Source: Rufibacter glacialis (GTDB lineage Bacteria; Bacteroidota; Bacteroidia; Cytophagales; Hymenobacteraceae). Taken from it: a stretch of 64,000 nucleotides of DNA. Within the stretch, counting starts at the first letter, position 1. Each line of letters opens with the position of its first letter. Below, one piece after another: positions 52,676-61,800 of this stretch. The translations under genes were made by a program, and so were the position numbers. The notes beneath the pieces are model-generated. The model saw nothing but the letters and a program-made list of their open reading frames with translations, had not been told where the DNA came from and did no database searches. The stretch is taken from contig NZ_VKKZ01000020.1 in assembly GCF_008271745.1 (NCBI RefSeq), positions 1 through 64,000 of the forward strand. The letters run 5' to 3'.

Positions 52676-53913
52676 GCGTAGCAAAAAGATTGGGATTGTT
52701 CGCAGGCTACGGCGTGGAGATGGAATACATGATCGTGGACCGCGACACGCTGCAGGTGCGGCCCATGTCAGACCAGGTATTACAGGCAGAAGCCGGTCAC
52801 CTCACCTCAGATGTGGAACGGGGAGCCATGGCCTGGTCAAATGAACTGGTGCTCCATGTGCTGGAACTGAAGACAAATGGTCCGGCCCCTGCTTTGGCGC
52901 CCTTAGCTCAAATGTTCCATTCCGAAGTGGTGCGGGTAAACCAATTGCTCTTGCCGTTCAATGCCATGTTGTTGCCTTCCGGGACCCATCCGTTTATGGA
53001 CCCTTTTTCAGAAACGAAGCTCTGGCCGCATGAAGCCAACGAGATCTACGAAGCCTACAACCGCATTTTCAACTGCCAGGGCCATGGCTGGGCTAACCTG
53101 CAAAGTACGCACCTGAACCTTCCTTTCCAGGATGATGGGGAATTTGGGAGGCTACACGCGGCTATCCGGCTCCTGCTGCCGCTCATCCCGGCCCTTAGTG
53201 CGGCCTCCCCGGTATTGGATAGTGCCGTCACTGGCTTGCTGGATACCCGGTTAGAGGTGTACCGCAAAAACCAGCAGAAGATCCCGCTCATAGCGGGGGA
53301 AGTGGTACCGGAGCCGGTCTTTTCAGAAGCCAATTACCAAAGCCAAATTTTCCAGCCCATGTTCCAGGCAATTTCGCTGTATGACCCGGAAGGCGAACTG
53401 CAGGAGGAGTTCCTCAATTCCAGGGGGGCCATAGCACGTTTCAGCCGGGGCGCCATTGAGATCAGAATCATTGACAACCAGGAATGCCCCTTGGCCGACA
53501 TCGCCATTGTCACCCTGGTTTCTGAGGTGCTAAAGAAACTGGTGGCTCAAAGCTGGAGCAGTTATGAAGAACAGCAGCAAGTCCAGACAGTGGGTTTAGC
53601 GGCCGTTTTCATCCAATCTTTGAAAAACGGGCCCCTAACTGAGGTAGCTGACGCAGCTTATTTGCGCCACTTCGGGCTGGGTCAGGAAAAGGCTACTGTT
53701 CAGGAGATTTGGGACTATCTGTGGCAGGAAGTGCAGCAAGAACAGGCTTTTACCCCAGAAATAAGCCAGGCCGTGGAGGTCCTTCTTCGGCAAGGCTGCC
53801 TTTCTTTGCGAATTTTAAAGTTTCTGGGTCCTAATCCTTCCTTAGAAAAGTTGAAAGCCGTATATAAAATTCTAGCAACTTGTTTGTCTGAGAATAAACT
53901 GTTTCAGCCGTGA
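52672..53913 (+). CDS. GCS2-type glutamate-cysteine ligase family (YbdK-like) enzyme
   Basis: 413 residues. GLFAGYGVEMEYMIVDRDTLQV at the start is the glutamine-synthetase-like fold with the metal-binding Glu pair of the GCS2 family (pattern G.E.E..lvd). VLELKTNGPAPAL, LLPSGTHPFMDP, GWANLQSTHLNLPF and SRGAIEIRIIDNQECPLADIAI are recognisable family segments; the last holds the conserved Arg/Glu. Family members join glutamate (or another carboxylate) to an amine using ATP. Translation is coupled on both sides by 4-nt overlaps. The true substrates are unknown; glutathione synthesis is unlikely in a bacillithiol producer. Confidence 0.85.
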   Translation: MSVAKRLGLFAGYGVEMEYMIVDRDTLQVRPMSDQVLQAEAGHLTSDVERGAMAWSNELVLHVLELKTNGPAPALAPLAQMFHSEVVRVNQLLLPFNAMLLPSGTHPFMDPFSETKLWPHEANEIYEAYNRIFNCQGHGWANLQSTHLNLPFQDDGEFGRLHAAIRLLLPLIPALSAASPVLDSAVTGLLDTRLEVYRKNQQKIPLIAGEVVPEPVFSEANYQSQIFQPMFQAISLYDPEGELQEEFLNSRGAIARFSRGAIEIRIIDNQECPLADIAIVTLVSEVLKKLVAQSWSSYEEQQQVQTVGLAAVFIQSLKNGPLTEVADAAYLRHFGLGQEKATVQEIWDYLWQEVQQEQAFTPEISQAVEVLLRQGCLSLRILKFLGPNPSLEKLKAVYKILATCLSENKLFQP

Positions 53914-54608
53914 AAGACGAGCGGTTCAAAATAATTGTGACGTGTGAGCACGGCGGGAACGAGATTCCTGAAGAATATGCCTCGGGTTTCAAACCCGCGG
54001 ATGGGGTGCTTTCTTCGCACCGGGGCTATGACATTGGCGCATTGGAGTTGTTCCAGAAGTTTAAACCGGTAGCAGATTTTTCCCTCTATAGTACCACCAG
54101 CCGCCTGGTAGTGGAATTGAACCGGTCATTGCACCACCCCCAGTTGTTTTCTGAATTCATGCTCCCGCTATCTACCGCCCAGGCAGAAAAGGTGCTGGAG
54201 CAGCATTACTATCCCTACCGCCAGAGGGCCGAAGCTAAGATTGAGGATTGGGTCCAGCAAAAATTCCTAGTGGTCCATTTGTCGGTGCACACGTTTACGC
54301 CTGAACTGGACGGAAAAGCCCGGAAAACCGACATCGGGTTTTTGTATGACCCTAAACGGGAGCGGGAGCAGTTTCTGGCTGCCCGCTGGCGCCAGCAGAT
54401 GCAGATGAAAACCAAACACAAAATCAGGTACAATTACCCTTACAAAGGCACCGCAGATGGTTTCGTGACGCAGTTGCGAAGAAATTATTCCAACGACCAA
54501 TATACTGGAATAGAACTGGAAGTAAGCCAGCGCTTTCCGGTGGAGAACGGGCCTGAATGGCAGCAGCTTCAGGACACCTTGGTGGCTACTTTTAAACTGG
54601 CGCTTTAA
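53910..54608 (+). CDS. N-formylglutamate amidohydrolase family protein
   Basis: 232 residues, GTG start overlapping the previous stop by 4 nt. VTCEHGGNEIPEEYASGF (zinc and substrate site) and VLSSHRGYDIGALELFQKF at the start, then VELNRSLHHPQLFSEF and VVHLSVHTFTPELDGKARKTDIGFLYDP, are the FGase family motifs. The family hydrolyses N-formyl-glutamate in histidine degradation, but here there are no hut genes; in this ligase cluster it more likely removes an acyl or amino-acid group from a conjugate. The FGase domain is related to peptidoglycan amidases of the same fold class. Confidence 0.87.
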   Translation: MKDERFKIIVTCEHGGNEIPEEYASGFKPADGVLSSHRGYDIGALELFQKFKPVADFSLYSTTSRLVVELNRSLHHPQLFSEFMLPLSTAQAEKVLEQHYYPYRQRAEAKIEDWVQQKFLVVHLSVHTFTPELDGKARKTDIGFLYDPKREREQFLAARWRQQMQMKTKHKIRYNYPYKGTADGFVTQLRRNYSNDQYTGIELEVSQRFPVENGPEWQQLQDTLVATFKLAL

Positions 54609-54640
54609 CCTCTTCCTACTTTTTACAGTATATGTGCAAA

Positions 54641-54657
54641 CAGACAAGTACTGTCTG
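54641..54657. repeat. Short inverted repeat upstream of the holin-family gene
   Basis: CAGACA-agtac-TGTCTG. Could be an operator; there is no further support. Confidence 0.3.
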
Positions 54658-54695
54658 GTACGCGAATCAACAGTTCTACCTAACTATGAAAAACT

Positions 54696-55097
54696 ATGGA
54701 CTTTTTAATTAACCTGCTTGTGAGTGCTGGTATTTTGATGCTGTTAGCTTACCTAATGCCACAAGTACATATCAAAAGTTTCTGGACTGCCCTTTGGGTA
54801 GCCTTTTTGATTGGTATTCTCAATGCCACCCTAGGATTGCTTATCCGGTTTCCGCTGAACCTGGTAACCTTGTTCTTCCTCCAATTTGTGGTGAAACTGG
54901 TGGTGACGGCCATTATTATTAAAGTAGTAGATGCCCTGATCAAGAACTTTGAGGTGAAAGGCTTTTGGCCGGCCTTGGTGATCGCCATTGCCTTAGCCGT
55001 TGCCAGTACCTTAATTGAGCGCAACGACGAGGAATATGATTCTGCTGAATATCAGAATGCGCTGGTGCAGCCCACGCAACCCAGCATGATTGGATAA
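54696..55097 (+). CDS. Holin_4_2-family (DUF-type) inner membrane protein
   Basis: 133 residues with four hydrophobic helices (about 3-20, 28-50, 55-77, 90-107: LINLLVSAGILMLLAYLMP, FWTALWVAFLIGILNATLGL, FFLQFVVKLVVTAIII, FWPALVIAIALAVAST) and an acidic tail. It matches the small membrane proteins of the 'phage holin family 4' group, which are mostly chromosomal and not phage-linked; there is no phage gene nearby. Function unknown, probably membrane-associated housekeeping. It ends at a strong terminator. Confidence 0.8.
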   Translation: MDFLINLLVSAGILMLLAYLMPQVHIKSFWTALWVAFLIGILNATLGLLIRFPLNLVTLFFLQFVVKLVVTAIIIKVVDALIKNFEVKGFWPALVIAIALAVASTLIERNDEEYDSAEYQNALVQPTQPSMIG

Positions 55098-55118
55098 AGG
55101 GAATAAAGCCCTTATAAG

Positions 55119-55162
55119 CCAAAAGCGCCCGTTCCAGTAGGAGCGGGCGCTTTTGGTTTTTT
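55119..55162 (+). terminator. Strong terminator after the holin-family gene
   Basis: CCAAAAGCGCCCG pairs with CGGGCGCTTTTGG, with TCC/GGA continuing inside, loop AGTA, T6 tail. Confidence 0.92.
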
Positions 55163-55223
55163 ATAAAAAAGCTATTCTATAAAAAAGGAAGTTTCAACTT
55201 CTGAACCATGGAGTAAAAGGATT

Positions 55224-56156
55224 CTAATACCCCCGGGAGAGCGTTACTTTATCTGGTACTTCCTGGCCGGCCAGGAACAGCTGAAGGTTCTTGAGGAAAC
55301 GGTCTATTTTGCCTTCCACCTCCAGGGCTTGCCCGCCGCCTGTGTGTTGGGTAAGCACCACATTGTCTAGTTCCCATAATGGGCTTTGCGCTGGAAGAGG
55401 TTCCTGTTCGGTTACATCTAGTACTGCCCCGGCCAAATGCCCTTCTTTTAGTGCCTTGATGAGGGCCGCCTCATCTGTGGTGTTGCCTCGGCCTACATTG
55501 GCATACACGCTCCCTTGCTTCATTTTCTGTAAAAACGCCTCAGAAACGTAGTTGTCCAGGTTGCCCGGCAGGGTGTTGATCACCAGATCTGTTTTGGGTA
55601 ATTGGGCCAACAAATCATCATAAGAAAGGATTTGTGCCGCAGGATTGGTTTTAGCCGACAATTTAACGCTGGTGCCAAACCCTTCCAGAATGCGCTTTAT
55701 GGCTTGGGCAATGGTTCCCGCACCTAAGATGATGGCAGTTTTATGGCCTAGCAACTCCAGCCGGGCCCGTACCTCTTTCCCTTGCCAGGTTTTCTCCCCT
55801 TGGAGACGGAGCAGGGAGGGAAGGCCCCGGTAAAAAGCCAGCACTCCGGCCACCACCGTTTCCGCACAGGGCTGGGCGAAATAATCCCCCATATTGGCCA
55901 CCTGCCCAGTTAGCTCCACCTGTTGGTACTGGTCAAATCCCGCTGATTCTAATTGCCAGAATAAGAGAGCCGGGGAAGAGATTTGAAACCAGGAGGAGGG
56001 AGGGTTCCCGAAAAGAAGGTCCGCAGCCGCAAAGGCGTCCTCACTTTCTTTAGAGGAATCCCCAGAATAAAAATAAGGCGTGATAGTGGCGGGTAACTGA
56101 GATGAAAGGTACGTTTGCTGATTGAGGTCCAGGTCAGCGAAGATAAACAGGTTCAT
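55224..56156 (-). CDS. D-2-hydroxyacid dehydrogenase family protein
   Basis: 310 residues from the ATG at 56156 (MNLFIFADLDLNQQ); the longer frame upstream is not protein-like. NAD-dependent oxidoreductase of the 2-hydroxyacid family. Rossmann motif TAIILGAGTIAQAIKRILEGFG (about 144-165), catalytic Arg in YANVGRGNTTDEAAL, Glu in VLDVTEQEPLP and His in VVLTQHTGGG. The N-terminal half (about 1-95) is divergent, closer to the GhrA/glyoxylate reductase branch. Possible substrates are glyoxylate, hydroxypyruvate or another 2-oxo acid. Confidence 0.88.
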   Translation of the reverse strand: MNLFIFADLDLNQQTYLSSQLPATITPYFYSGDSSKESEDAFAAADLLFGNPPSSWFQISSPALLFWQLESAGFDQYQQVELTGQVANMGDYFAQPCAETVVAGVLAFYRGLPSLLRLQGEKTWQGKEVRARLELLGHKTAIILGAGTIAQAIKRILEGFGTSVKLSAKTNPAAQILSYDDLLAQLPKTDLVINTLPGNLDNYVSEAFLQKMKQGSVYANVGRGNTTDEAALIKALKEGHLAGAVLDVTEQEPLPAQSPLWELDNVVLTQHTGGGQALEVEGKIDRFLKNLQLFLAGQEVPDKVTLSRGY

Positions 56157-56338
56157 TTTCAATAAGCTTTGGCTCAAACAGAAAGGAGAGCAGTGGGAGT
56201 GAAGTAGCCCTTTTTTTAAAGAAGGGCTACCTGCATAGACGTAAAGACCCACTCTGGTGTTTTAGCAAAGAACAGGATTACCCACCGACCCTGCTCCATA
56301 TTGGATTGTGAAACCCCTGATCCTTTGCTAATTAAGCG

Positions 56339-57379
56339 TTATTCCTCGTCCTCGAAATAGAGTTTATAATACTTACGGCCGTCTTCGTCTACGCCTTTCT
56401 CAATCATGTCTTTGTTACCATGAATGTACACGTGGAAGTTCTTGTCCAGTTTAAGCACGCTTTTAAAAACCCGGGCTTGTTTCTTCACCGCCTGGGGAGA
56501 GATTTCAAAGCTGTCTTCCAACTCCACGTCATAGTTCTGGCGGTACTCGGTGTCATAGTTCCTGAAGGACTCAATCAGCTCTGGTTGCCCGAATACCTCG
56601 GTAGCAAACTCATCTTTGTCAAAGGTCTCGTGTTTGTTGAAATATTCCACTGACTTGTTCAGAAGCACGATCTGGTCGGTTTTCTCTACCTCAAATTCCT
56701 CTGACATACGCTCTGAGATGAATTCCTTGGTGAGGTTAAGCAAATGGCTGGTTTGGTGGAACTCATTTTTCACCTGCGTCAGACCCAGGAAATTCTCGCG
56801 CCAGTATTGGGCTTCCTCGCCGCGGTTCTGGTTGTCAATGATGGCCACTATGAATCCTTCGTCACCACGCGTGTTGAAGATGATACAGCCTTTGTCAAAC
56901 TTGTTGCTGTCAATGCCTTCCAGATAGGACATGGTGAAGTCGCGGTTTTTCCGGCTTACGTCAAAGAAACCGTTTTTCACCTCGGTCTTGAAAATACCAA
57001 CGGCCTCTACCACGCGCTCTTCCACCTCGCAGTTGATGAAGTGCGCCACGTACAATTCCCCAGGCTTGATTTTTGGGTGCGTGGTGCTTTCAAACAGGTG
57101 CCGCGCAATGTTGCGGGAGTTCTCGTGGAACGCTTCCTTGTTGGCGAAAATATTGTCGGCGTAGCTGTACACCTCATTGAACTGCAAAGAGGAGGGATGG
57201 GTGAATTTGAATCGCTCATGGGCCTGGGCAAACTTGGTGAGAAAGAACTTCTCCAGTTTCTCGGTGAGGCTGTCGCCAAAATCAAAGGTGTTCTCTGACA
57301 AGGTCAGTTTCTGTTCCAAGCCCTTGTTGCCTACGTGGTGAATGGAAAGGTTAGTGAGGGAGGCGGTGTCAAATTTCAT
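56339..57379 (-). CDS. Nucleoid-associated protein, NdpA/YejK family
   Basis: 346 residues from the ATG at 57379 (MKFDTASLTNLSIHHVGNKG). The family's opening (…i..l.iH.vgnk.......l), the central KPGELYVAHFINCEVEERVVEAVGIFKTE and CIIFNTRGDEGFIVAIIDNQNRGEEAQYWRENFL match NdpA-type proteins, which in E. coli associate with the nucleoid; a 37-kDa size is usual. The C-terminal part is charged and helical. Biochemical role not established. TATTTTTG at 57438-57431 (read leftward) may be its -7 element. Confidence 0.85.
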   Translation of the reverse strand: MKFDTASLTNLSIHHVGNKGLEQKLTLSENTFDFGDSLTEKLEKFFLTKFAQAHERFKFTHPSSLQFNEVYSYADNIFANKEAFHENSRNIARHLFESTTHPKIKPGELYVAHFINCEVEERVVEAVGIFKTEVKNGFFDVSRKNRDFTMSYLEGIDSNKFDKGCIIFNTRGDEGFIVAIIDNQNRGEEAQYWRENFLGLTQVKNEFHQTSHLLNLTKEFISERMSEEFEVEKTDQIVLLNKSVEYFNKHETFDKDEFATEVFGQPELIESFRNYDTEYRQNYDVELEDSFEISPQAVKKQARVFKSVLKLDKNFHVYIHGNKDMIEKGVDEDGRKYYKLYFEDEE

Positions 57380-57718
57380 GTATAACGGAAAACTAAGCGA
57401 ATCTCGTAGAAGCCAAAAGGCAGGAAAAGACAAAAATACGCAATCTGCCGTATCCGCTACCAGCCAAAAGTAATTACCTGGAACATTCTTGTTTTGGTCC
57501 TCTTTTTCAAAAAGAAACCGGAAAGGAGGAACCAATCAATGCGATAAAGTGCTCACCCGATGTATTTTAAGCTTTTTGGAGAAGGTTAAATGTCGATTGA
57601 AGTTTTTGGAGCGTTTTCGGTAAAGAAAGGGAAAACCAACCCAGGTCTTTAATATGGAGTATCTTTATCCATCTGGGCTGCAATAAAATGGTTTCCAGAG
57701 GTTTTTACTTTATTCTCC
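57380..57718. other. Intergenic region between divergent genes
   Basis: 339 nt, holding the putative NdpA -7 element (57431-57438). Otherwise I see nothing supportable. Confidence 0.4.
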
Positions 57719-58393
57719 TTGAAAACTGCCTTGGTCTTTGTCTCTTATGCATTATTGGCGCTTTTAGCTGGCGTGGTGGTTTATTTTATCGCCGCTTTTT
57801 TATTGTCACGCATGAGTGTTCGGCCTGAACCTCAGTCTAATCCTGAGATCCCTATTTTTATTTTAACCAATGGCGTGCATACAGATCTGGTGGTCCCAAT
57901 CAGGAATGAGGTGGCAGACTGGAGCTCATTTGTTCAGGTACAGGACACCAAAGGCCAGGACCAGCACGTGAACTGGGTGGCCTTTGGGTGGGGCGACAAA
58001 GGCTTTTACCTGGAAACACCCACGTGGGCAGATTTAAAAGCCAGCACCGCCTTCAAAGCCGCCACTGGTCTCAGCGAATCTGCGATTCACGCCACTTTTT
58101 ATAAAAGCGTTGAGGAAAACGAAGCCTGCAAACGGATTATGCTCAGCCGGGTGCAGTATGAAAAACTGGTCCAATTTATCAAAAGCCGTTTTGACACTAA
58201 GGCTGATGGCTTGCCCATTTATATTCCAACCAACGCCAATTAAGGCGAGAATGATGCCTTTTATGAGGCCAAGGGAAGTTATAATCTGTTCTATACCTGT
58301 AATTCCTGGGCCAACGACGGTTTGAAAGCCTGCGGTCAGAAAGCCTGCGTCTGGACGCCTTTTTACCACGGGATTTTTTACCAGTATAGGTAG
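57719..58393 (+). pseudogene. DUF2459 / TIGR02117-type membrane protein interrupted by an in-frame stop
   Basis: From a TTG start (KTALVFVSYALLALLAGVVVYF, a membrane anchor) the frame codes 174 residues, including TNGVHTDLVVPIRNEVADW and WVAFGWGDKGFYLETPTWADLK, both diagnostic of the family. It then meets TAA at 58241-58243. The same frame continues without shift for 49 more codons, GENDAFYEAKGSYNLFYTCN and SWANDGLKACGQKACVWTPF, which is clearly the conserved family C-terminus, to TAG at 58391. The stop replaces what should be a Tyr codon (TAT/TAC) before GENDAFYEA. So this is a recent nonsense mutation, a sequencing error or read-through. The family's function is unknown. Confidence 0.85.
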
Positions 58394-58644
58394 ACCGTTT
58401 TAAAATTGATCTAGTATTTGCCGAGTTTGCTTACTTACTTAACATAAGCGTCTCTACTTAACATATAATAAGGTATAAGGCTTAATGTATAGGTCTACTT
58501 TAGTTAATGGGCTGCATAATAAAATGACCGATTTAATAGTCTTATAATTTATATTATGTAAAGTAAGTGTTTCTCTATGGAATGTAATTACTCACCTTAA
58601 CTACTTCTTCCAAGTATAAATCAGATTCCCCTACACCTACAATA

Positions 58645-58704
58645 ATAACATGGTTTTATGGCCGAAGTTAGATTTCTCTACTAACAGCCATAGAACCATG
58701 TTAT
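58645..58704. repeat. Two-part palindrome (18-bp outer arms)
   Basis: Outer arms ATAACATGGTTTTATGGC / GCCATAGAACCATGTTAT (18 bp, one G.T), inner GTTAG/CTAAC. Confidence 0.85.
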
Positions 58705-58739
58705 CCTAATGCCTACTGTCAACTTATTTTGACCTTGGT

Positions 58740-58828
58740 AAGGAAGTTTCCCTGGATTTTCTTTTAAACCCGTTTTAGCCTTCGTTTGGCCAAAACAGGC
58801 TCAAAAGAAAATCCAGGGAAACTTCCTT
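58740..58828. terminator. Long two-part palindrome, probable bidirectional terminator
   Basis: 26-bp perfect outer arms (left starts AAGGAAGTTTCCCTGG, right ends CCAGGGAAACTTCCTT) with a looser inner stem (GTTTTAGCC / GGCCAAAAC). It lies just after the stop of the leftward giant gene. Confidence 0.75.
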
Positions 58829-58836
58829 TAGTAGAA

Positions 58837-61800
58837 CTACAAGTTCCGGACAAGCTTCATGACTTTCCTGAAAGATTTGTCCGTTGTCTCCACCTCAATC
58901 AGATACAGGTTGTTTCTCGGGATCTTGCTCTCCTCAAAATCAAAGGTTATGGTTTCTGGCCCTGAAGATGTTCCAGTGAATTCCCGCTGGAAGAGCTGCC
59001 GGCCCATCAAATCCATTACCCTGATCCTGAACTGCTGCGGAACTTCTGAGGAAACCTTTAGATTCACTGACTGGTCAAAAGGATTCGGAGAAACTGAAAC
59101 AGCTATTCCTTTCTGGTTGGGTTCCGGCTTTTCGGCCACAGAGGCTACTGCCATGGCGGTGGAAGTTCCGCTCACTGCACCAGACACCTCAATAGCTGAG
59201 ATTTTAGGATTGTCTATGCCCCCGTCAGCTGCCAGGGAACTCAGGCGCAAGTCCAGCACCCCATCTGTGACATTCACCGTGAAGGTTTCCGTCACCGCCG
59301 CGCGCCAACCTACTTTTTTCACGATGTCATAGTTGTCCATTACCTTGGCTCCTTCTAAAAACACGTCAAAAACCCGTTTACCCGCCTTATTATGAACCAG
59401 TTCTGCAAAGTGGAGCACCACCTTGTATTGCCCGTTTATCACCGGAATAGCGTAGGTGAGCGTCTTGTCACCGTAGCGTTCTGTCTGGTACAAAAGCTGA
59501 TCTGAGGTGCCTGAAATAGATTTGCTGTTAAAGTTGGCATACGAAACGCCCGTATAATACTGGTCCGCGGAGAAAGCCCCAAAGGAAGTGTTCAGCGCCC
59601 CCCCTCCCGCGTTCAGGCGGTACGTAGACGTAGAGGTTGGAGGCTGCGGGTTCACCTTCACGGCCACCTGGTCGGCCGGGCTCACGCCCGCCGAGGAGGT
59701 CACCTTCAGGCTGAAGACGTAGTCGCCGGCCACCAGGCCGCTCACCGTGGGCGAGGCAACGGTCTTGGAGCTGAAGGCGGCCGTGTTGGGGCCGCTCACC
59801 TGCGCCCACTCGTAGGCGGTGATGGCGCCCGAGGAGCTGGTGCCCGAACCGCTCAACGTCACGCTGTTCACCGGCAGGGTGATCGTCTGGTCAGGCCCTG
59901 CGTTGGCCACTGGTAACGAAGGCGGCGGCGGGGTTGTTCCGGTGCTATACACCTCAATCCCTGAAATCTTGGGATTGTCCATCCCCCCATCGGCCGCCAG
60001 GGCAGACATATAGAGACTCAACGATCCATCCGTCACTGACACGGTGAAGGTCTCACTAACCGCTGCCATCGCCCCTACTTTCTTGACAATGTCGTAGTTG
60101 TCGAGCACTTTGACGCCCTCCAGGTTCACATCAAACACCCGTTGGCCTAGGTTCTGGAAGTAAATTTCGGCGAAGTGCAGCACCACCCGGTACTGGCCAC
60201 TGGCCACCGGTATGGCATACGAAAGCGTTTGGCCCCAGCCGTACCGCTCACTCTGGTAGAGCGCATCATCTGTGGTATTGGCAATACCGTTCCCGGTGGT
60301 GTAGGTTCCTCCGCTAGCGTAGTACTGGTCCGCAGAGAAGTCTCCCAGGGAAGTGCTTATTGCCCCCCCTCCCGAGTTAAGCCTATACAAGGCGGTGGAC
60401 GAGGTAGGCTGCGGGTTCACCTTCACAGCCACCTGGTCGGCCGGGCTCACGCCCGCCGAGGAGGTCACCTTCAGGCTGAACACGTAGTCGCCGGCCACCA
60501 GGCCGCTCACCGTGGGCGAGGCCACGGTCTTGGAGCTGAAGGCGGCCGTGTTGGGGCCGCTCACCTGCGCCCACTCGTAGGCCGTGATGGCACCCGAGGA
60601 GCTGGTGCCCGAGCCGCTCAGCGTCACGCTGCTCACCGGCAAAGTGATGCTCTGGTCAGGACCTGCGTTGGCCACTGGTAACGAAGGCGGAGGCGTGGTT
60701 CCGGTGCTATACACTTCAATAGCAGAGATTTTCGGATTATCCAACCCACCATCGGCTGGTGCCGAACTCAACAACAGGTTCAGCATGTCGTCAGAAACTG
60801 AAACGGTGAAGGTCTCCATGACAGCTGCCCGTGGGCCTACTTTCCCGGTGATATCATAATTATCCAGCACTTTGGTCCCTTCCAGACTCACATCAAACAC
60901 CCGCTGCCCAGGGCTTTGGAAATAAATCTCGGCGAAGTGCAGTACCACCCGGTACTGGCCGGTTGACACCGGTATGGCGTACGAAAGCGTTCCTGGTCCC
61001 CACCGCTCGGTTTGGTAGAGGCCGTCGTCAGTGGTATTGGCAATGGCGTCTCCCACAGAGAACGGGGACCCACCCGAGAAATATTGGTCTGCAGAGAAAT
61101 TACCCATGGAAGTGTTCAGCGCCCCCCCTCCTGCGTTCAGCCGGTAAAGGGCGGTGGACGAGGTAGGCTGCGGGTTCACCTTCACGGCCACCTGATCAGC
61201 CGGGCTCACGCCCGCCGAGGAGGTCACCTTCAGGCTGAACACGTAGTCGCCGGCCACCAGGCCGCTCACCGTGGGCGAGGCCACCGTCTTGGAGCTGAAG
61301 GCCGCCGTGTTGGGGCCACTCACCTGCGCCCACTCGTAGGCCGTGATGGCTCCCGAGGAGCTGGTGCCCGAGCCGCTCAGCGTCACGCTGCTCACCGGCA
61401 AAGTGATGCTCTGGTCAGGACCTGCGTTGGCCACCGGCAGCGAAGGCGGAGGCGTAGATCCCCCAGGGTAGACCTCAATACCAGAGATCTTTGGATTGTC
61501 CATCCCCCCATCGGCTGCCAGGGCAGACATGTTGAGGTTCAACGACCCATCCGTCACCGACACGATGAAGGTCTCTGTGACGGCAGCCAAAGGTCCAACT
61601 TTCTTGACGATGTCGTAGTTGTCTAGCACTTTTGCCCCTTCCAAACTTACATCGAATACCCGTTGCCCAAGGTTCTGGAAGTAAATTTCAGCGAAGTGCA
61701 GCACCACCCGGTACTGCCCATTGCTCACTGGTATGGCATACGAGAGGGTCTGGCCCCAGCCGTACCGCTCGCTTTGATAGAGGGCATCATCTGTGGTGTT

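Larger units (their letters stand above)
58394..58836. other. AT-rich intergenic region with two long palindromes
   Basis: 443 nt without genes. It contains the palindromes at 58645-58704 and 58740-58828; the first 240 nt show only short AT-rich repeats. Confidence 0.6.

Noticed and set aside
53910-54608. FGase as part of histidine degradation, given the nearby his operon
   Set aside because: No hutH, hutU or hutI is present, and the gene is translationally coupled to the ligase cluster, not to his genes.
54696-55097. Holin-like protein as a sign of a prophage
   Set aside because: The family is mostly chromosomal, and no lysin, integrase, portal or tail gene is nearby.
60175-61626. Long plus-strand open frames (168 and 204 codons) opposite the malectin/PKD gene
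   Set aside because: They mirror the GC-rich repeated PKD modules, have low-complexity Arg/Gly/His-rich content and no family character; they are antisense shadows.
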